A stretch of 22,205 bases of DNA from positions 1-22,205 of the forward strand of contig JAGVXW010000015.1 of NCBI GenBank assembly GCA_018303575.1. The letters run 5' to 3'. Of the stretch, positions 6,509 through 13,719 are shown one piece after another (positions within the stretch are counted from its first letter, which is position 1; every line of letters starts with the position of its first letter). This DNA comes from Candidatus Woesearchaeota archaeon. Its GTDB lineage: Archaea > Nanobdellota > Nanobdellia > Woesearchaeales > WJIZ01. The notes under the pieces were generated by a model that saw only the letters and a program-made list of their open reading frames with translations, was not told where the DNA came from and did not search any database. Position numbers and translations under genes: made by a program.

Positions 6509-6763
6509 TTACAGCACGGCCTCTTCTTCCTCTTCCCCTCCCAGAAGGAGGTACTCGTACGCTTTGTTGAGCACGAGTGTCGCCTTGGGCAGGTCAGAGG
6601 TGCGGAAGCTGCTGGTGTGCTGCCACTGATCGCTCTTGTCCTTGTAGCTGCGCTGCAGGGTGACTGTCCGGTAAGAAGTCTCCTCTCCTGCCTTGGTTTT
6701 GCCGGTGTTCTTCCATACGGTGGCGCTAATCGCGCCTGTTGCGAATTTCTTTTCAGGGTCCAT
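6509..6763 (-). CDS. Small protein co-transcribed with radA, function unknown
   Basis: An 84-residue protein without membrane segments or signal peptide. The visible plan is four or five strands (FATGAISATVWKNTG, YRTVTLQRSYKD, QWQHTSSFRTSDL) followed by a helix (LPKATLVLNKAYEYLLL) and an acidic tail GGEEEEEAVL. A small beta-sheet plus helix with an acidic C-terminal tail recalls single-strand-DNA-binding proteins such as PC4-like folds and SSB. That, and its position upstream of radA, suggest a role in recombination or replication; this is inference, and I do not recognise a named family. GAGGAG lies about eight bases before the ATG. A possible 40-codon upstream reading frame overlaps its first codons. 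Confidence 0.8.
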   Translation of the reverse strand: MDPEKKFATGAISATVWKNTGKTKAGEETSYRTVTLQRSYKDKSDQWQHTSSFRTSDLPKATLVLNKAYEYLLLGGEEEEEAVL

Positions 6764-6875
6764 GTTCTCTCCTCTTGCTGTTCGCGTCTTGTTTCAAGCT
6801 TCCGTGGGGTAGGGGCCGCTCGTGGGTTGGGAATCGGCGGCTTCCATCCCGGGAAGTGAGGGTGCTTTTCAGCAT
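6753..6875 (-). CDS. Possible leaderless 40-codon upstream ORF
   Basis: An ATG at 6875 begins within a few bases of the transcription start predicted from the TATA box at 6895-6903. It opens a 40-codon frame (MLKSTLTSRDGSRRF at its start) that ends at TGA 6753-6755, inside the first codons of the 84-residue gene in another frame. It is rich in Arg, Pro and His and resembles no family I know. The placement would suit a leaderless regulatory upstream ORF, but chance is a real alternative. Confidence 0.25.
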   Translation of the reverse strand: MLKSTLTSRDGSRRFPTHERPLPHGSLKQDANSKRREHGP

Positions 6876-6880
6876 CTCAC
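6856..6880 (-). promoter_or_regulatory. Hairpin at predicted 5' end of the radA operon transcript
   Basis: The minus strand gives GTGAG-A-TGC, loop TGAAAA, then GCA-CC-CTCAC, a stem of eight pairs with a small internal loop. It falls on the predicted transcript start and covers the ATG of the possible upstream ORF. It may control initiation or stability of the operon mRNA, or be a protein-binding site on the DNA. Confidence 0.35.
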
Positions 6881-6894
6881 AGCTGGGGAAGCTT

Positions 6895-6903
6895 GTTTAT
6901 AAG
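6895..6903 (-). promoter_or_regulatory. TATA box, probably for the radA operon
   Basis: CTTATAAAC on the minus strand is a good archaeal TATA match. It predicts transcription starting near 6872, about 110 bases before the 84-residue gene. The element also reads as GTTTATAAG on the plus strand, so the direction is not certain. Confidence 0.45.
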
Positions 6904-7061
6904 CGCCGCACGCGCGCGGCGATGTCCAGTGTCCAGTGCTCCCCCTTAATATGCCCTCACGAGACAAATCCGGAAGATTTCCGGGTTTTGGCCCTATTTT
7001 CTGAAAAGTATATAAATAAGGCAAGAAAAGGAGTTTCCAGTTCAAGGTAAAATTTCTGTTC
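6904..7061. other. Gene-free structured gap between radA and RPA operons
   Basis: No plausible protein gene lies here. The stretch holds a hairpin CGCCGC/GCGGCG (6904-6909, 6916-6921), a tandem duplication of GTCCAGT (6924-6937) and a perfect inverted repeat CCGGAA/TTCCGG (6970-6975, 6979-6984). A very good TATA-like element, AGTATATAAATA, occupies 7008-7019 and can be read on either strand. A small RNA bounded by the two hairpins is possible, in either direction. The distal part is the 3' untranslated region of the DUF457 gene. Confidence 0.4.
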
Positions 7062-7493
7062 TTAAACAGCCAGCCCAACGACGCATCCCGCCAGAATCAC
7101 ATGCTCCGCTATCCCTCCTGTCTTGAACATCCCATTTAATTTCCATTTCAGCGGATAGAGCGGCTGGATGCCTTCTTTCGTCAATGCGTCAAGGAAGAGA
7201 TGTGACAGTGCCCCGCAGAGGAACGCGATAGCGGCCATCGGAAAAATCGCAAGGAAGAGGAAGACAGGAAAGAGAAGCAAAAGGGAATGGAAAAGCTGGC
7301 GGTGGCCGAAGAAGAACCGGAAAGGCTTCGACAGGAAAGGCAGCCTCCTTCCGAGGAAGCTTGAAGGTTCGTCAATATCCGGCAGCAGCGAAAATATGGA
7401 GACCCAGATGAAAAATATCCAATGAAAATTTAAGAATGAAGCGATCCATTTTCCAACGAGCAAACCAAAGAGAAGATGCGTGTAAAATCTCAT
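7062..7493 (-). CDS. DUF457/YdjM-like membrane-bound metal-dependent hydrolase
   Basis: A 143-residue membrane protein with about four hydrophobic segments. It carries the conserved His/Asp motifs of the YdjM (LexA-regulated, DUF457) family: YTHLLFGLLVG near the N-terminus, SLLPDIDEPSS, GHRQLFHSLLLL and GALSHLFLDALTKEGIQPLYP. These residues are presumed to bind metal at the membrane face. The substrate is unknown, though the fold is shared with membrane phospholipase-like hydrolases. Its ATG overlaps the RPA stop by four bases (ATGA), so it is the second gene of that operon. No dedicated promoter is seen. The pairing with a replication gene has no obvious functional meaning. Confidence 0.88.
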   Translation of the reverse strand: MRFYTHLLFGLLVGKWIASFLNFHWIFFIWVSIFSLLPDIDEPSSFLGRRLPFLSKPFRFFFGHRQLFHSLLLLFPVFLFLAIFPMAAIAFLCGALSHLFLDALTKEGIQPLYPLKWKLNGMFKTGGIAEHVILAGCVVGLAV

Positions 7494-8473
7494 GAAGCCT
7501 GTCGTTCGAGCCGCGCCAGCTCAGCTTTCGCGCTCGGCTCTGCGTCAACGCTCTGCGCCACCAGCTCGAGCCTGTCGAACATGTCGTTCTTGCTTACGCT
7601 GCCGGAAATCTTGACGATTTTGCCCAGCAATTTGTCTTTCACCGCTTGGAATTCCGCAGGCGCCTGCCTGAACGTGAGCATCTGGTGGTGCTGCAGGCCA
7701 AGGAGCGCCTCCGCCTGCTTGCCGAAGAGCACCCCGCGGATCGTGGCTGTGCCGTCATCCAAGACGCAGTTCAGCACGTAGCTGTATTCCGGCGACACAG
7801 GGCCGTGGCTGTCGCAGGCATGCGCTCCCTCTCGTAATCGCGCCCGCCTCCCGCAGGAAGGGCACACTTCAAAATAGCGCGGCTCGAAGGCTTGAACAAT
7901 AGTTCCGAGGATTTCGCTCACCTGCCCGGGAGCAAGCTCAGCGATTGTCTTTCGTGAAGCTGCTTGGGATGCGATGGTGACATCGCTTGGGTTGAAAATG
8001 AGCTTGGTGTCGGAATTATGGTGCAGCTCCAATCCATACTGGTTTTGCTTGATGAAAGGATTCTGGATCTTCACCACAATGCCAGGGCTGGCTTCCTTCA
8101 GTTTCTCCACCGAATCGTTCCAGAGCACGATGCGCGCCCTGGCGGTTTCATCCGCAATGAGGATACTCGCCACTTTTCCCACGCTCCCGTCTTGCCGCTT
8201 GAACTCCTTGGGCTCGAAAGTCCCGGTCACCGCTCCAGCGGTCTCAATATCCCTCATTCCCTGCCGGAGATCCTTAAGCTTGATGCTCCCGATCTTGATG
8301 GCTTCCTGCAAACTCACCCCCGCCTCGTTGGCGATGATGTGGCACGCTCCCTCTTTAGAGATAAGGCCTACGAGCTGGTCCATCTTCGCCTTGATCCGCG
8401 CCTCTACTTCTTCTTTGGGAAGCTTCGATTTCTCGCAGATGGCGGCAAGCATCTCCTCGTAAGCGAGCTTCAT
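7490..8473 (-). CDS. rpa: Replication protein A, zinc-finger OB-fold ssDNA-binding protein
   Basis: The archaeal RPA large-subunit type, which coats single-stranded DNA in replication and repair. The N-terminal helical region (residues 1-65) with LPKEEVEARIKAKMDQLVGL is typical of archaeal RPA. A first OB fold spans about 72-165 (AGAVTGTFEPKEF, VASILIADETARARIVLW). A second OB fold from about 185 carries a zinc finger of form CPSCGRRARL...HACDSHG, then YSYVLNCVLDDGTATIRGVLFG. The length of 327 residues agrees with single-subunit RPAs. The predicted mRNA is leaderless: the TATA box lies 26 bases before the ATG, inside the final codons of the upstream pilin-like gene. Confidence 0.93.
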   Translation of the reverse strand: MKLAYEEMLAAICEKSKLPKEEVEARIKAKMDQLVGLISKEGACHIIANEAGVSLQEAIKIGSIKLKDLRQGMRDIETAGAVTGTFEPKEFKRQDGSVGKVASILIADETARARIVLWNDSVEKLKEASPGIVVKIQNPFIKQNQYGLELHHNSDTKLIFNPSDVTIASQAASRKTIAELAPGQVSEILGTIVQAFEPRYFEVCPSCGRRARLREGAHACDSHGPVSPEYSYVLNCVLDDGTATIRGVLFGKQAEALLGLQHHQMLTFRQAPAEFQAVKDKLLGKIVKISGSVSKNDMFDRLELVAQSVDAEPSAKAELARLERQAS

Positions 8474-8491
8474 AAAGCACAGAATCCTTGG

Positions 8492-10078
8492 CTAATTTAT
8501 AAAAGTTTCAGAAAGCTGTGGCGAAAGAGGAAGATACACAGCCACCCGATAGGCAAGCGGCTCTCGCCTTGGAAACAACGTCTGGGAAGAAGCGACGCGC
8601 AGGACAACCGTCCGTTCCTCAGCGCCCTCAGTCGGCGCCGGCTCCAGCGTCCAAGTAAGGCCGTCCTTGGACAGCTCCCCCATCTGTTCAGAAGTGCAGG
8701 CATGAGCATCTTCGTTCTGCTCGCAGGCTGCCGTGAGCGTACCGACCGCATCAGAGATTTTCTCGTAATCGGAAGCATCATAGGGAAGCAAGACGGCAAA
8801 TGAGGGCCGGTAGAGCTTCATCACGTGCTGCTCGGAAGGCGCCCGCGCCCCGCCTGCGAAGCCGTGATATTCATAGCCGCCCCAGAAGCTTTCCCGCGTA
8901 GTGGACTGTGAGGCCGCTGTCAGGGAAGGCTCAAAATCAACAGAGAACATCACGGTTGTCTTTGCGTGTAAATAAGACTCAAAGGGCCGCGCCTCCTTCG
9001 GCTCATCGCCTTGCCACACGCGGACGAAGGTTTGCTCAGCGTATTCGTTGTTCGATTCGATGGGCTCCCAGAGAGGGAACCTGAGGGGATTGCTGGTGAG
9101 GCTCACATATCCTGTCGTGCCGCAGAAAAAGGCTCTGACGCCGGGGCATTCGAGATACGTCGGCGAATCCGCGCAGCTCTCATCCTCCTTCCCATCTTTG
9201 TTTGCATCAGTATTATAGCCCCAGGTGACAAGATCAGAGCCCTCAAAATCACCGCCCTCCCGAAGCGTCGAGACTTTGCAGGTTTCTTCTCCCTCTTTGA
9301 TGGTTGCCAGCTCGAGATTGTACACTTTGTTCACCTTGAGCGCCGGGCAATATTCGGAAATCTGTGTTCCGATGAACTGCTCCTCGACAATGCCGTGGGG
9401 GTTGGTCTCCTTGTAGAAGCTCGTGTGCGTCGCGCTGTTCTCATTGAGGACAAGGTCGGCGAAAAGGTGCTGCGCGCCGGAGGTGGAGTACGTGTCAGAC
9501 ATCTTCACGTCGAAATCCCGGTTGAGTGACACGTCGTCGCATTTTACATTGGCATAGGCGGTGAGGACATAGGCATCGAATTCTGGCTTCTGCTCGGGCG
9601 GCTCTGGCAAGATGAACTGGCGCGTCGCCACCCCGGAGATTGTAACCTCCCTGCTGGTGGATAAAGAGAGCGGAAGCTCTGAGGGAAGCAAACCAAAGCG
9701 TTTCAGGGAGGGAGAAAGCCGCTCGGAAAGGCCTACGGAAAGTTCTTTCTTGAAATCAGGCCTGCAGTTCTCAAGCTTTTTTGTGGAAGACTGCCAGACA
9801 GCCGCCCCCTGATACAGCCCGCAAGGCGCTTCTCCTGCAAATCCTCCCCGGGAAGCGAGGATATACGCAACTTCGGAAGCTGACACTTTAGCTGCTTGGG
9901 CGAGATACGCGGAAAAGCTGCTCTTCTGGTAGTCTGCCTTAGCGCTTTCTTCGAGCAGATCTGGAAAATAATGCGGCTTCTGAAGGTCGAGGGACAGGGA
10001 CAGATAATAGCGGAAGGCGAGGATTCCGATCACCAGGCCGATGGCCGACATCGTGAACCAGAGCGTCGCCTTTTTCAT
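8492..10078 (-). CDS. Large pilin-like surface protein with Ca-binding loop, last gene of operon
   Basis: A 528-residue single-pass protein of no family I recognise. The N-terminus MKKATLWFTMSAIGLVIGIL has a [K]KA prepilin-like leader before a membrane helix (about residues 6-28). The rest is predicted to be outside the cell. It contains paired cysteines (for example SEYCPALKV, EETCKVST, CADSPTYLECPG, RAFFCGTTG, TAACEQNEDAHACTSE) and a calcium-loop-like segment NTDANKDGKEDESC. It is by far the longest member of the ten-gene unit, so it could be a tip, adaptor or scaffold component. The ATG overlaps the preceding stop as ATGA and is preceded by AAGGTGG. Its 3' end carries the RPA promoter. Confidence 0.8.
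   Translation of the reverse strand: MKKATLWFTMSAIGLVIGILAFRYYLSLSLDLQKPHYFPDLLEESAKADYQKSSFSAYLAQAAKVSASEVAYILASRGGFAGEAPCGLYQGAAVWQSSTKKLENCRPDFKKELSVGLSERLSPSLKRFGLLPSELPLSLSTSREVTISGVATRQFILPEPPEQKPEFDAYVLTAYANVKCDDVSLNRDFDVKMSDTYSTSGAQHLFADLVLNENSATHTSFYKETNPHGIVEEQFIGTQISEYCPALKVNKVYNLELATIKEGEETCKVSTLREGGDFEGSDLVTWGYNTDANKDGKEDESCADSPTYLECPGVRAFFCGTTGYVSLTSNPLRFPLWEPIESNNEYAEQTFVRVWQGDEPKEARPFESYLHAKTTVMFSVDFEPSLTAASQSTTRESFWGGYEYHGFAGGARAPSEQHVMKLYRPSFAVLLPYDASDYEKISDAVGTLTAACEQNEDAHACTSEQMGELSKDGLTWTLEPAPTEGAEERTVVLRVASSQTLFPRREPLAYRVAVYLPLSPQLSETFIN
8494..8504 (-). promoter_or_regulatory. TATA box of RPA operon, inside the preceding gene
   Basis: TTTTATAAATT on the minus strand is centred about 26 bases before the RPA ATG at 8473, predicting leaderless transcription. 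It overlaps the last codons and stop (TAG) of the 528-residue pilin-like gene. RPA can therefore be transcribed separately from the surface-protein operon, although read-through is possible. Confidence 0.6.
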
Positions 10079-10695
10079 GATTCCACCTTGTAGAGCCGCA
10101 CAAGAATCGCGCTGTTATGCGGCCCAGGCAGTTCTGCTTGTGCGACCTGGAGCCGAGACTTCGGCGCTGCCTCGTCACTGTCCTGAGTGGTGATTTCCGT
10201 GCGCCCGCTATTTAGGATGAGACGCGGGCTGAATCCTGGAAGCTGCGTGGTCACGCACTCTCCCCAAGAATGGGCGAGAGTCGCGTATGCCTGTCCGTTT
10301 GCGAAATAGCTCTTGTCAAGCTCCGTCTGCCTCGCGTCGGATTCAGGCACATACATCTTTGCGAGGTCGAGACCGTCGAAGCTCCGCCTCGGCCCGCCAT
10401 CGGCGATGAGATAGATGAGATCCGCGTTCGTCAATTGCTGCTCCCTTAACTGTTCTGCGGCATTTTCTGGGTCTTGGCCTAAATTCGCGAGCAGGCATTC
10501 GTTCGCCGGTGTCTGCAAATACGTAAGCAACCGTTCATTCTCTTCAGCCGTCGCCTTGAGCTCGAGCGTATGCCGGTCTTTCGCCCGCTTCACGGCATCT
10601 GTGCTCACTACCTGCGACCAGACGAAGATGAAAAGGATGATGAGCGCCAGGACAGCGTCCGCCCAGTCATCAAAGGTGCCCTTCTTTCCCCTCAT
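10075..10695 (-). CDS. Pilin-like single-pass membrane protein (206 aa)
   Basis: The start MRGKKGTFDDWADAVLALIILF gives a KKG prepilin-like processing site followed by a helix of about 20 residues (DAVLALIILFIFVWSQVV). The next part (about 30-75) is a charged helix, as in pilin stalks (KRAKDRHTLELKATAEENERL), then a beta-rich domain with two cysteines (ANECLLANL, WGECVTTQL). The frame is open for 92 codons upstream, but that region overlaps the previous gene and encodes Arg/Cys-rich sequence with no domain. The ATG at 10695 has GGAGG upstream and overlaps the preceding stop as ATGA. The final KVES is encoded by a junction sequence that is also the Shine-Dalgarno of the next gene. Function is unknown beyond class III pilin-like. 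Confidence 0.8.
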   Translation of the reverse strand: MRGKKGTFDDWADAVLALIILFIFVWSQVVSTDAVKRAKDRHTLELKATAEENERLLTYLQTPANECLLANLGQDPENAAEQLREQQLTNADLIYLIADGGPRRSFDGLDLAKMYVPESDARQTELDKSYFANGQAYATLAHSWGECVTTQLPGFSPRLILNSGRTEITTQDSDEAAPKSRLQVAQAELPGPHNSAILVRLYKVES

Positions 10696-11171
10696 GTGGT
10701 TCCTCCCTGCAGTTCTAAGGTGAGCGTTGCATCGTGGACTCCGGCGCTGTCTTTGACATGCACCGTCTTTGGCGCGAGGCGCTTGAGCACACCGCCATCC
10801 TCCCTCCAGTTTGCGCTTTGCAGCGTCTGTTGTGGGGAGGAGAGCGTAAGCCGCACGGCCAGCTCTGTCTTCGTCGCCGGATAGCAGCTTCGCAGGCGCT
10901 CTGCAGTGAACCGCGAAGCATCGATCAGGCCTGCTTGCGGCCCGGAGATGCTGTCCAGGACAACGAAGCATTCAGGGCCAGAGGTGAATTTTTGCGTAAG
11001 TTGGAATTCTTTAAGCGCCGGCGGGACATACGTTCGCGACTGCGTCTCCAGGTTGACGAGGTAGAGCAAGGCAAAGAAGAGCAAGGGAAGGTAGAAAAGC
11101 AAGATGAGCGTCCACGGAACTTTATCGCCCGGCACTCCGCCTTCCTGCGCCTTCTTGTTAAGGAAACGCAT
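10692..11171 (-). CDS. Pilin-like protein with KKAQ class III signal (159 aa)
   Basis: Starts MRFLNKKAQEGGVPGDKVPW, with the class III cleavage pattern KKA/Q. After a polar stretch a strong hydrophobic helix follows (WTLILLFYLPLLFFALLYLV). The exterior part has two cysteines about 43 residues apart (GPECFVVLD and LRSCYPATK), suggesting one disulfide, and a beta-rich C-terminus (VKDSAGVHDATLTLEL). An upstream ATG at 11231 would add 20 Arg-rich residues and overlap the previous gene by 74 bases. The ATG at 11171 overlaps it by 14 bases and has a GGGGG-type ribosome site, so it is preferred. The next gene starts on its stop (ATGA). Confidence 0.8.
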   Translation of the reverse strand: MRFLNKKAQEGGVPGDKVPWTLILLFYLPLLFFALLYLVNLETQSRTYVPPALKEFQLTQKFTSGPECFVVLDSISGPQAGLIDASRFTAERLRSCYPATKTELAVRLTLSSPQQTLQSANWREDGGVLKRLAPKTVHVKDSAGVHDATLTLELQGGTT

Positions 11172-11961
11172 GTTTCGCCCCCCTTCCGAGAGCGGCGCCA
11201 AGCTCGCTGGTCGGCGTCGCGGGAAGTTCAAGGATGAGCTGCTCTCCGGGAAGGAGCGTTCCTTCCGCTATCGAAAGCGCGTTGCAGGCGAGATCCACTT
11301 CCGCGGCAGGAGCGTGGGCGCGCACTCCTGCGGCGCGAGAGGAGAGCCGAAGCACAAGCGTATGCTCCGCTGTTCTCGAGACTTTCCGCGTGCTCCCGAA
11401 GCTCTCTGGCTCCGCCATTTCAGAAACAGCGCGCTCTCCAAGAGCGGTCTCGAAGGCGAGCCTTGCCCGGTTGAGCGCCTCGATTTGCGCCTCATTCAAG
11501 CCAGTAAAGTCAGGCGAGACAAGAACGTTCCCCGAGAGCGTCCCTTTCGGGCACGTCGGCGCAAGGAACTCTTTTTTCTTGTCCGAAAGCGTGATGCCCA
11601 TGCCGTCAGAGATGAGAAAGACGCTTTTTGGACGGATGAGCTGGCCTTCGTCGACGAGCGAGGAAGCCGGGAAGCACCACTTTGCCGGTGCAGGATCCTG
11701 GAGATGCGCGCCTATGCTCACGCAGGATCCTTTGACTTGCAGCACATAAGTAGAAAGGTCGCGCGGATAGGCGATGGTCGTCGGCAGAGTTTCGCTTTCA
11801 AGCTGCGCGATGAGCAGGCCCAGATCCTGCGCGATGATTTTCCTCTTCACCGCCTCCCCTGTTCCCCACTGGGAAGCAGCCGCGAGCATGAGGATGCTCA
11901 CTGTCGCTCCGATAAGCAGCTCGAAGACGAGGATGAGAAGGAGGGCGCCTTTCCGCTTCAT
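11158..11961 (-). CDS. Pilin-like single-pass membrane protein (267 aa)
   Basis: Starts MKRKGALLLILVFELLIGAT, a KRKG leader next to a long hydrophobic segment with a glutamate in the middle (E14), which recalls the conserved Glu5 of type IV pilins. Then a helical stalk (GEAVKRKIIAQDLGLLIAQL) and a large domain with cysteines at KGSCVSIG, AKWCFPAS, APTCPKGT and DLACNALS, an even number consistent with two disulfides. VFLISDGMGITLSDKKKEF is a recognisable hydrophobic core but I cannot assign a fold. A ribosome site GGTGAG lies upstream, and the gene begins 2 bases after the previous stop. Cytosol-facing N-terminus and surface-exposed C-terminus are inferred. Confidence 0.78.
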   Translation of the reverse strand: MKRKGALLLILVFELLIGATVSILMLAAASQWGTGEAVKRKIIAQDLGLLIAQLESETLPTTIAYPRDLSTYVLQVKGSCVSIGAHLQDPAPAKWCFPASSLVDEGQLIRPKSVFLISDGMGITLSDKKKEFLAPTCPKGTLSGNVLVSPDFTGLNEAQIEALNRARLAFETALGERAVSEMAEPESFGSTRKVSRTAEHTLVLRLSSRAAGVRAHAPAAEVDLACNALSIAEGTLLPGEQLILELPATPTSELGAALGRGAKHAFP

Positions 11962-11963
11962 GG

Positions 11964-12713
11964 TTATGTGCTCACCGTCGGCTCTTTGGGAAAGCAGGGC
12001 GATTTAAAGCAGAACCGAGCCTCGTCTCCTTTCCTTTCGATAGTGAGTTGGTGGAGCCGCACTTGCGCGTCAGTAAGGAAAAGACTGGGATAGCCGATAT
12101 TCCCGCTGCGCATCTCTTGGGAGAAAATAAATCCGCCTTCGAAAGAATAGAGAGCATCGAGTTCCTTTTGCCAATCATCAATGACGGGCTGATAATTAAG
12201 GGAATCCCCTTTTTGGACGTGGAGTCCAAGCTCTGGGATGGAAATTTTCGACGGCATCTGGACGTTCTTGAGAGGTTGGCAAGAGAGCCCTTTCTCGCAG
12301 GTTACGGTGGGATTGTCTGGAATTTTTCCCTCGGCGTTCTTCTCGAGCTGAAGTTGGGATGCGCAGAAGCAAACGCATGAGGTTCCCGTAGGACACGAGG
12401 ATACGCGTTTAAATGTGCCGACAGGCCGTAAAATTCCTTCCTCAGCTTCGAGATACCGGATTTCCGAAGCATCTTTTGAAAAGGCGACAATCGCGGTATA
12501 TGGATCCATGGTGAAGGCCAGACTCCCTAACTCCCCGTCTACGATCTCGTTGATTGTCTTAATGAGCAAATTGTAGCTGTCAATTGCCTGTTTGCTCGTT
12601 CCCCTGAAGAGATCCGCAATCCACATCGCCGTCGGGACGATGACGATGAGGGCGATCACGACGCGTATCAGGAACTCAAGCGGCGCGACTTCAGGCATCT
12701 GGGCTTTCTTCAT
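11964..12713 (-). CDS. Pilin-like protein with KKAQ class III signal (249 aa)
   Basis: Starts MKKAQMPEVAPLEFLIRVVI, an ideal KKA/Q class III leader of three residues before the helix (IRVVIALIVIVPTAMWIADLF). After a helical stalk (TSKQAIDSYNLLIKTINEIV) comes a cysteine-dense loop: VSSCPTGTSCVCFCASQL, then TVTCEKGLSCQPL, and RFCFKSPCFPKE near the end. The cysteine total is even, so disulfides outside the membrane are likely. No enzymatic motif is seen. The ATG overlaps the preceding stop as ATGA. It is one of seven proteins in this cluster with the exact [K/R][A/G]Q motif. Confidence 0.82.
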   Translation of the reverse strand: MKKAQMPEVAPLEFLIRVVIALIVIVPTAMWIADLFRGTSKQAIDSYNLLIKTINEIVDGELGSLAFTMDPYTAIVAFSKDASEIRYLEAEEGILRPVGTFKRVSSCPTGTSCVCFCASQLQLEKNAEGKIPDNPTVTCEKGLSCQPLKNVQMPSKISIPELGLHVQKGDSLNYQPVIDDWQKELDALYSFEGGFIFSQEMRSGNIGYPSLFLTDAQVRLHQLTIERKGDEARFCFKSPCFPKEPTVST

Positions 12714-12943
12714 GTCGTTTTCGTTCCCTGGGTGGCTGGTTTCGGGTTGTCTTGTTGGCCTGTCTCTAAGATATCTGCCACCCCATTGTTGTTCTTGTCG
12801 TCAAGCTTATCAATCTCCCTGTCGAGAGTGCCGGTGCTCTTGTTCGTGTATTTCAGGTAGATGGCGATGCTCACGATGAGCACCACCAGCACGATGATGA
12901 TTTTGACCAAAACTTCAAATTCCATGGCTTTTTTCGATTTCAT
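12710..12943 (-). CDS. Small pilin-like protein with calcium-binding loop (77 aa)
   Basis: Starts MKSKKAMEFEVLVKIIIVLV, a KKA leader, then MEFEVLV, resembling the start of mature archaeal pilins, and a helix to about residue 31. The short exterior part contains DKLDDKNNNGVADIL, a dockerin/TSP3-type D-x-N-x-N-G-x-x-D calcium loop, and a polar tail. It has no cysteines, unlike most neighbours. The size suits a minor pilin or a linker subunit whose contact could depend on calcium; the giant protein of the cluster has TSP3 loops of the same kind. The start overlaps the previous stop as ATGA with AAGGTGG upstream. Confidence 0.8.
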   Translation of the reverse strand: MKSKKAMEFEVLVKIIIVLVVLIVSIAIYLKYTNKSTGTLDREIDKLDDKNNNGVADILETGQQDNPKPATQGTKTT

Positions 12944-13719
12944 GATTCCACCTTGCAGGGCTTGATGGCGCGATTTACCACGACACTGCGATCCTCGGTC
13001 ATGCCTTCATTGTCATAATGCTTGAAGACATTCCAGTAATGGGTATAGGGGATCAGGCAGGCTACGCCCTTCTTCGGGACATAGAAAAAAGGCAATACGG
13101 ATTCCGAGATTTTCGTGCCCTTCCCGTCGGGCAGCTGGGCGGAGACTTTGAGTGTGTCAGTCAGTGTAAACGCCGGTACGGCGAGATAGGTTGATTGAAG
13201 AGGGAGCTCTTCTTTGTCAACGATAGAACGGTAGAAGTTCTCCGCCACAAAACTGTCCCCTGATTTCCCGGCGATGAGGCAAAGGGTGATGCCGTCGACA
13301 ACTTGCGTGTCTGCGACCTGCCTTTTGGGTGAGACGAGGTTGATATAGGCCTTGCCCTCGGCCTGCGAAAAATCAGCCTGGAAGCCGGTGCGTTTCCCGC
13401 TTTTCTCGTCCTGCCTGTCGTGCAGGAAAAGATAGTCGGCCGGCACGCTGATTCTGCAGCCTTCGGCGTCTTTCGCTTGGGCGAGCGCAAATTTGAGGGC
13501 ATTGTAATCTTCCTGTGCTGTGGCTGGCACAGTATCCCGGCTCGCGTGATAATCCTGCTTGAAGAGCCCGGTCCACACGAGCACGTCATACGCCTTGCTT
13601 CCTACCTTGCCCAGAATCCCGCCTGAAGGGCGGAAGAAGACAGCCAGAACAACGAGCAGGACAACAAGCGCGAAAATCATGCCGCCGACCGAGACTCTGC
13701 TTTCCGCCTTGCCTTTCAT
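12940..13719 (-). CDS. Pilin-like single-pass membrane protein (259 aa)
   Basis: Starts MKGKAESRVSVGGMIFALVV with KA before E, and a hydrophobic helix at about 13-30. The exterior region is a mixed alpha/beta domain of about 220 residues with cysteines in AEGCRISV, GITLCLIAG, KGVACLIPY and KPCKVES, again an even number. No similarity to a known enzyme is visible. The ATG overlaps the stop of the 41-residue gene as ATGA. The C-terminal KVES is set by the AAGGTGGAATC junction that also provides the next gene's ribosome site. Exterior location is inferred from the single N-terminal helix and the paired cysteines. Confidence 0.78.
   Translation of the reverse strand: MKGKAESRVSVGGMIFALVVLLVVLAVFFRPSGGILGKVGSKAYDVLVWTGLFKQDYHASRDTVPATAQEDYNALKFALAQAKDAEGCRISVPADYLFLHDRQDEKSGKRTGFQADFSQAEGKAYINLVSPKRQVADTQVVDGITLCLIAGKSGDSFVAENFYRSIVDKEELPLQSTYLAVPAFTLTDTLKVSAQLPDGKGTKISESVLPFFYVPKKGVACLIPYTHYWNVFKHYDNEGMTEDRSVVVNRAIKPCKVES

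Noticed and set aside
10075..10971. A longer, 298-residue form of the 206-residue pilin-like protein
   Set aside because: The first 92 residues overlap the previous gene and are Arg/Cys-rich. The ATG at 10695 has GGAGG and an ATGA junction and begins directly with the KKG leader.
11104..12093. Long open frame on the plus strand opposite the pilin-like genes
   Set aside because: It is Arg/Cys/His-rich, has no domain, and is the mirror of high-GC minus-strand genes with coupled starts. The same holds for plus-strand frames at 7964-8803, 19706-20443 and 20831-21673.
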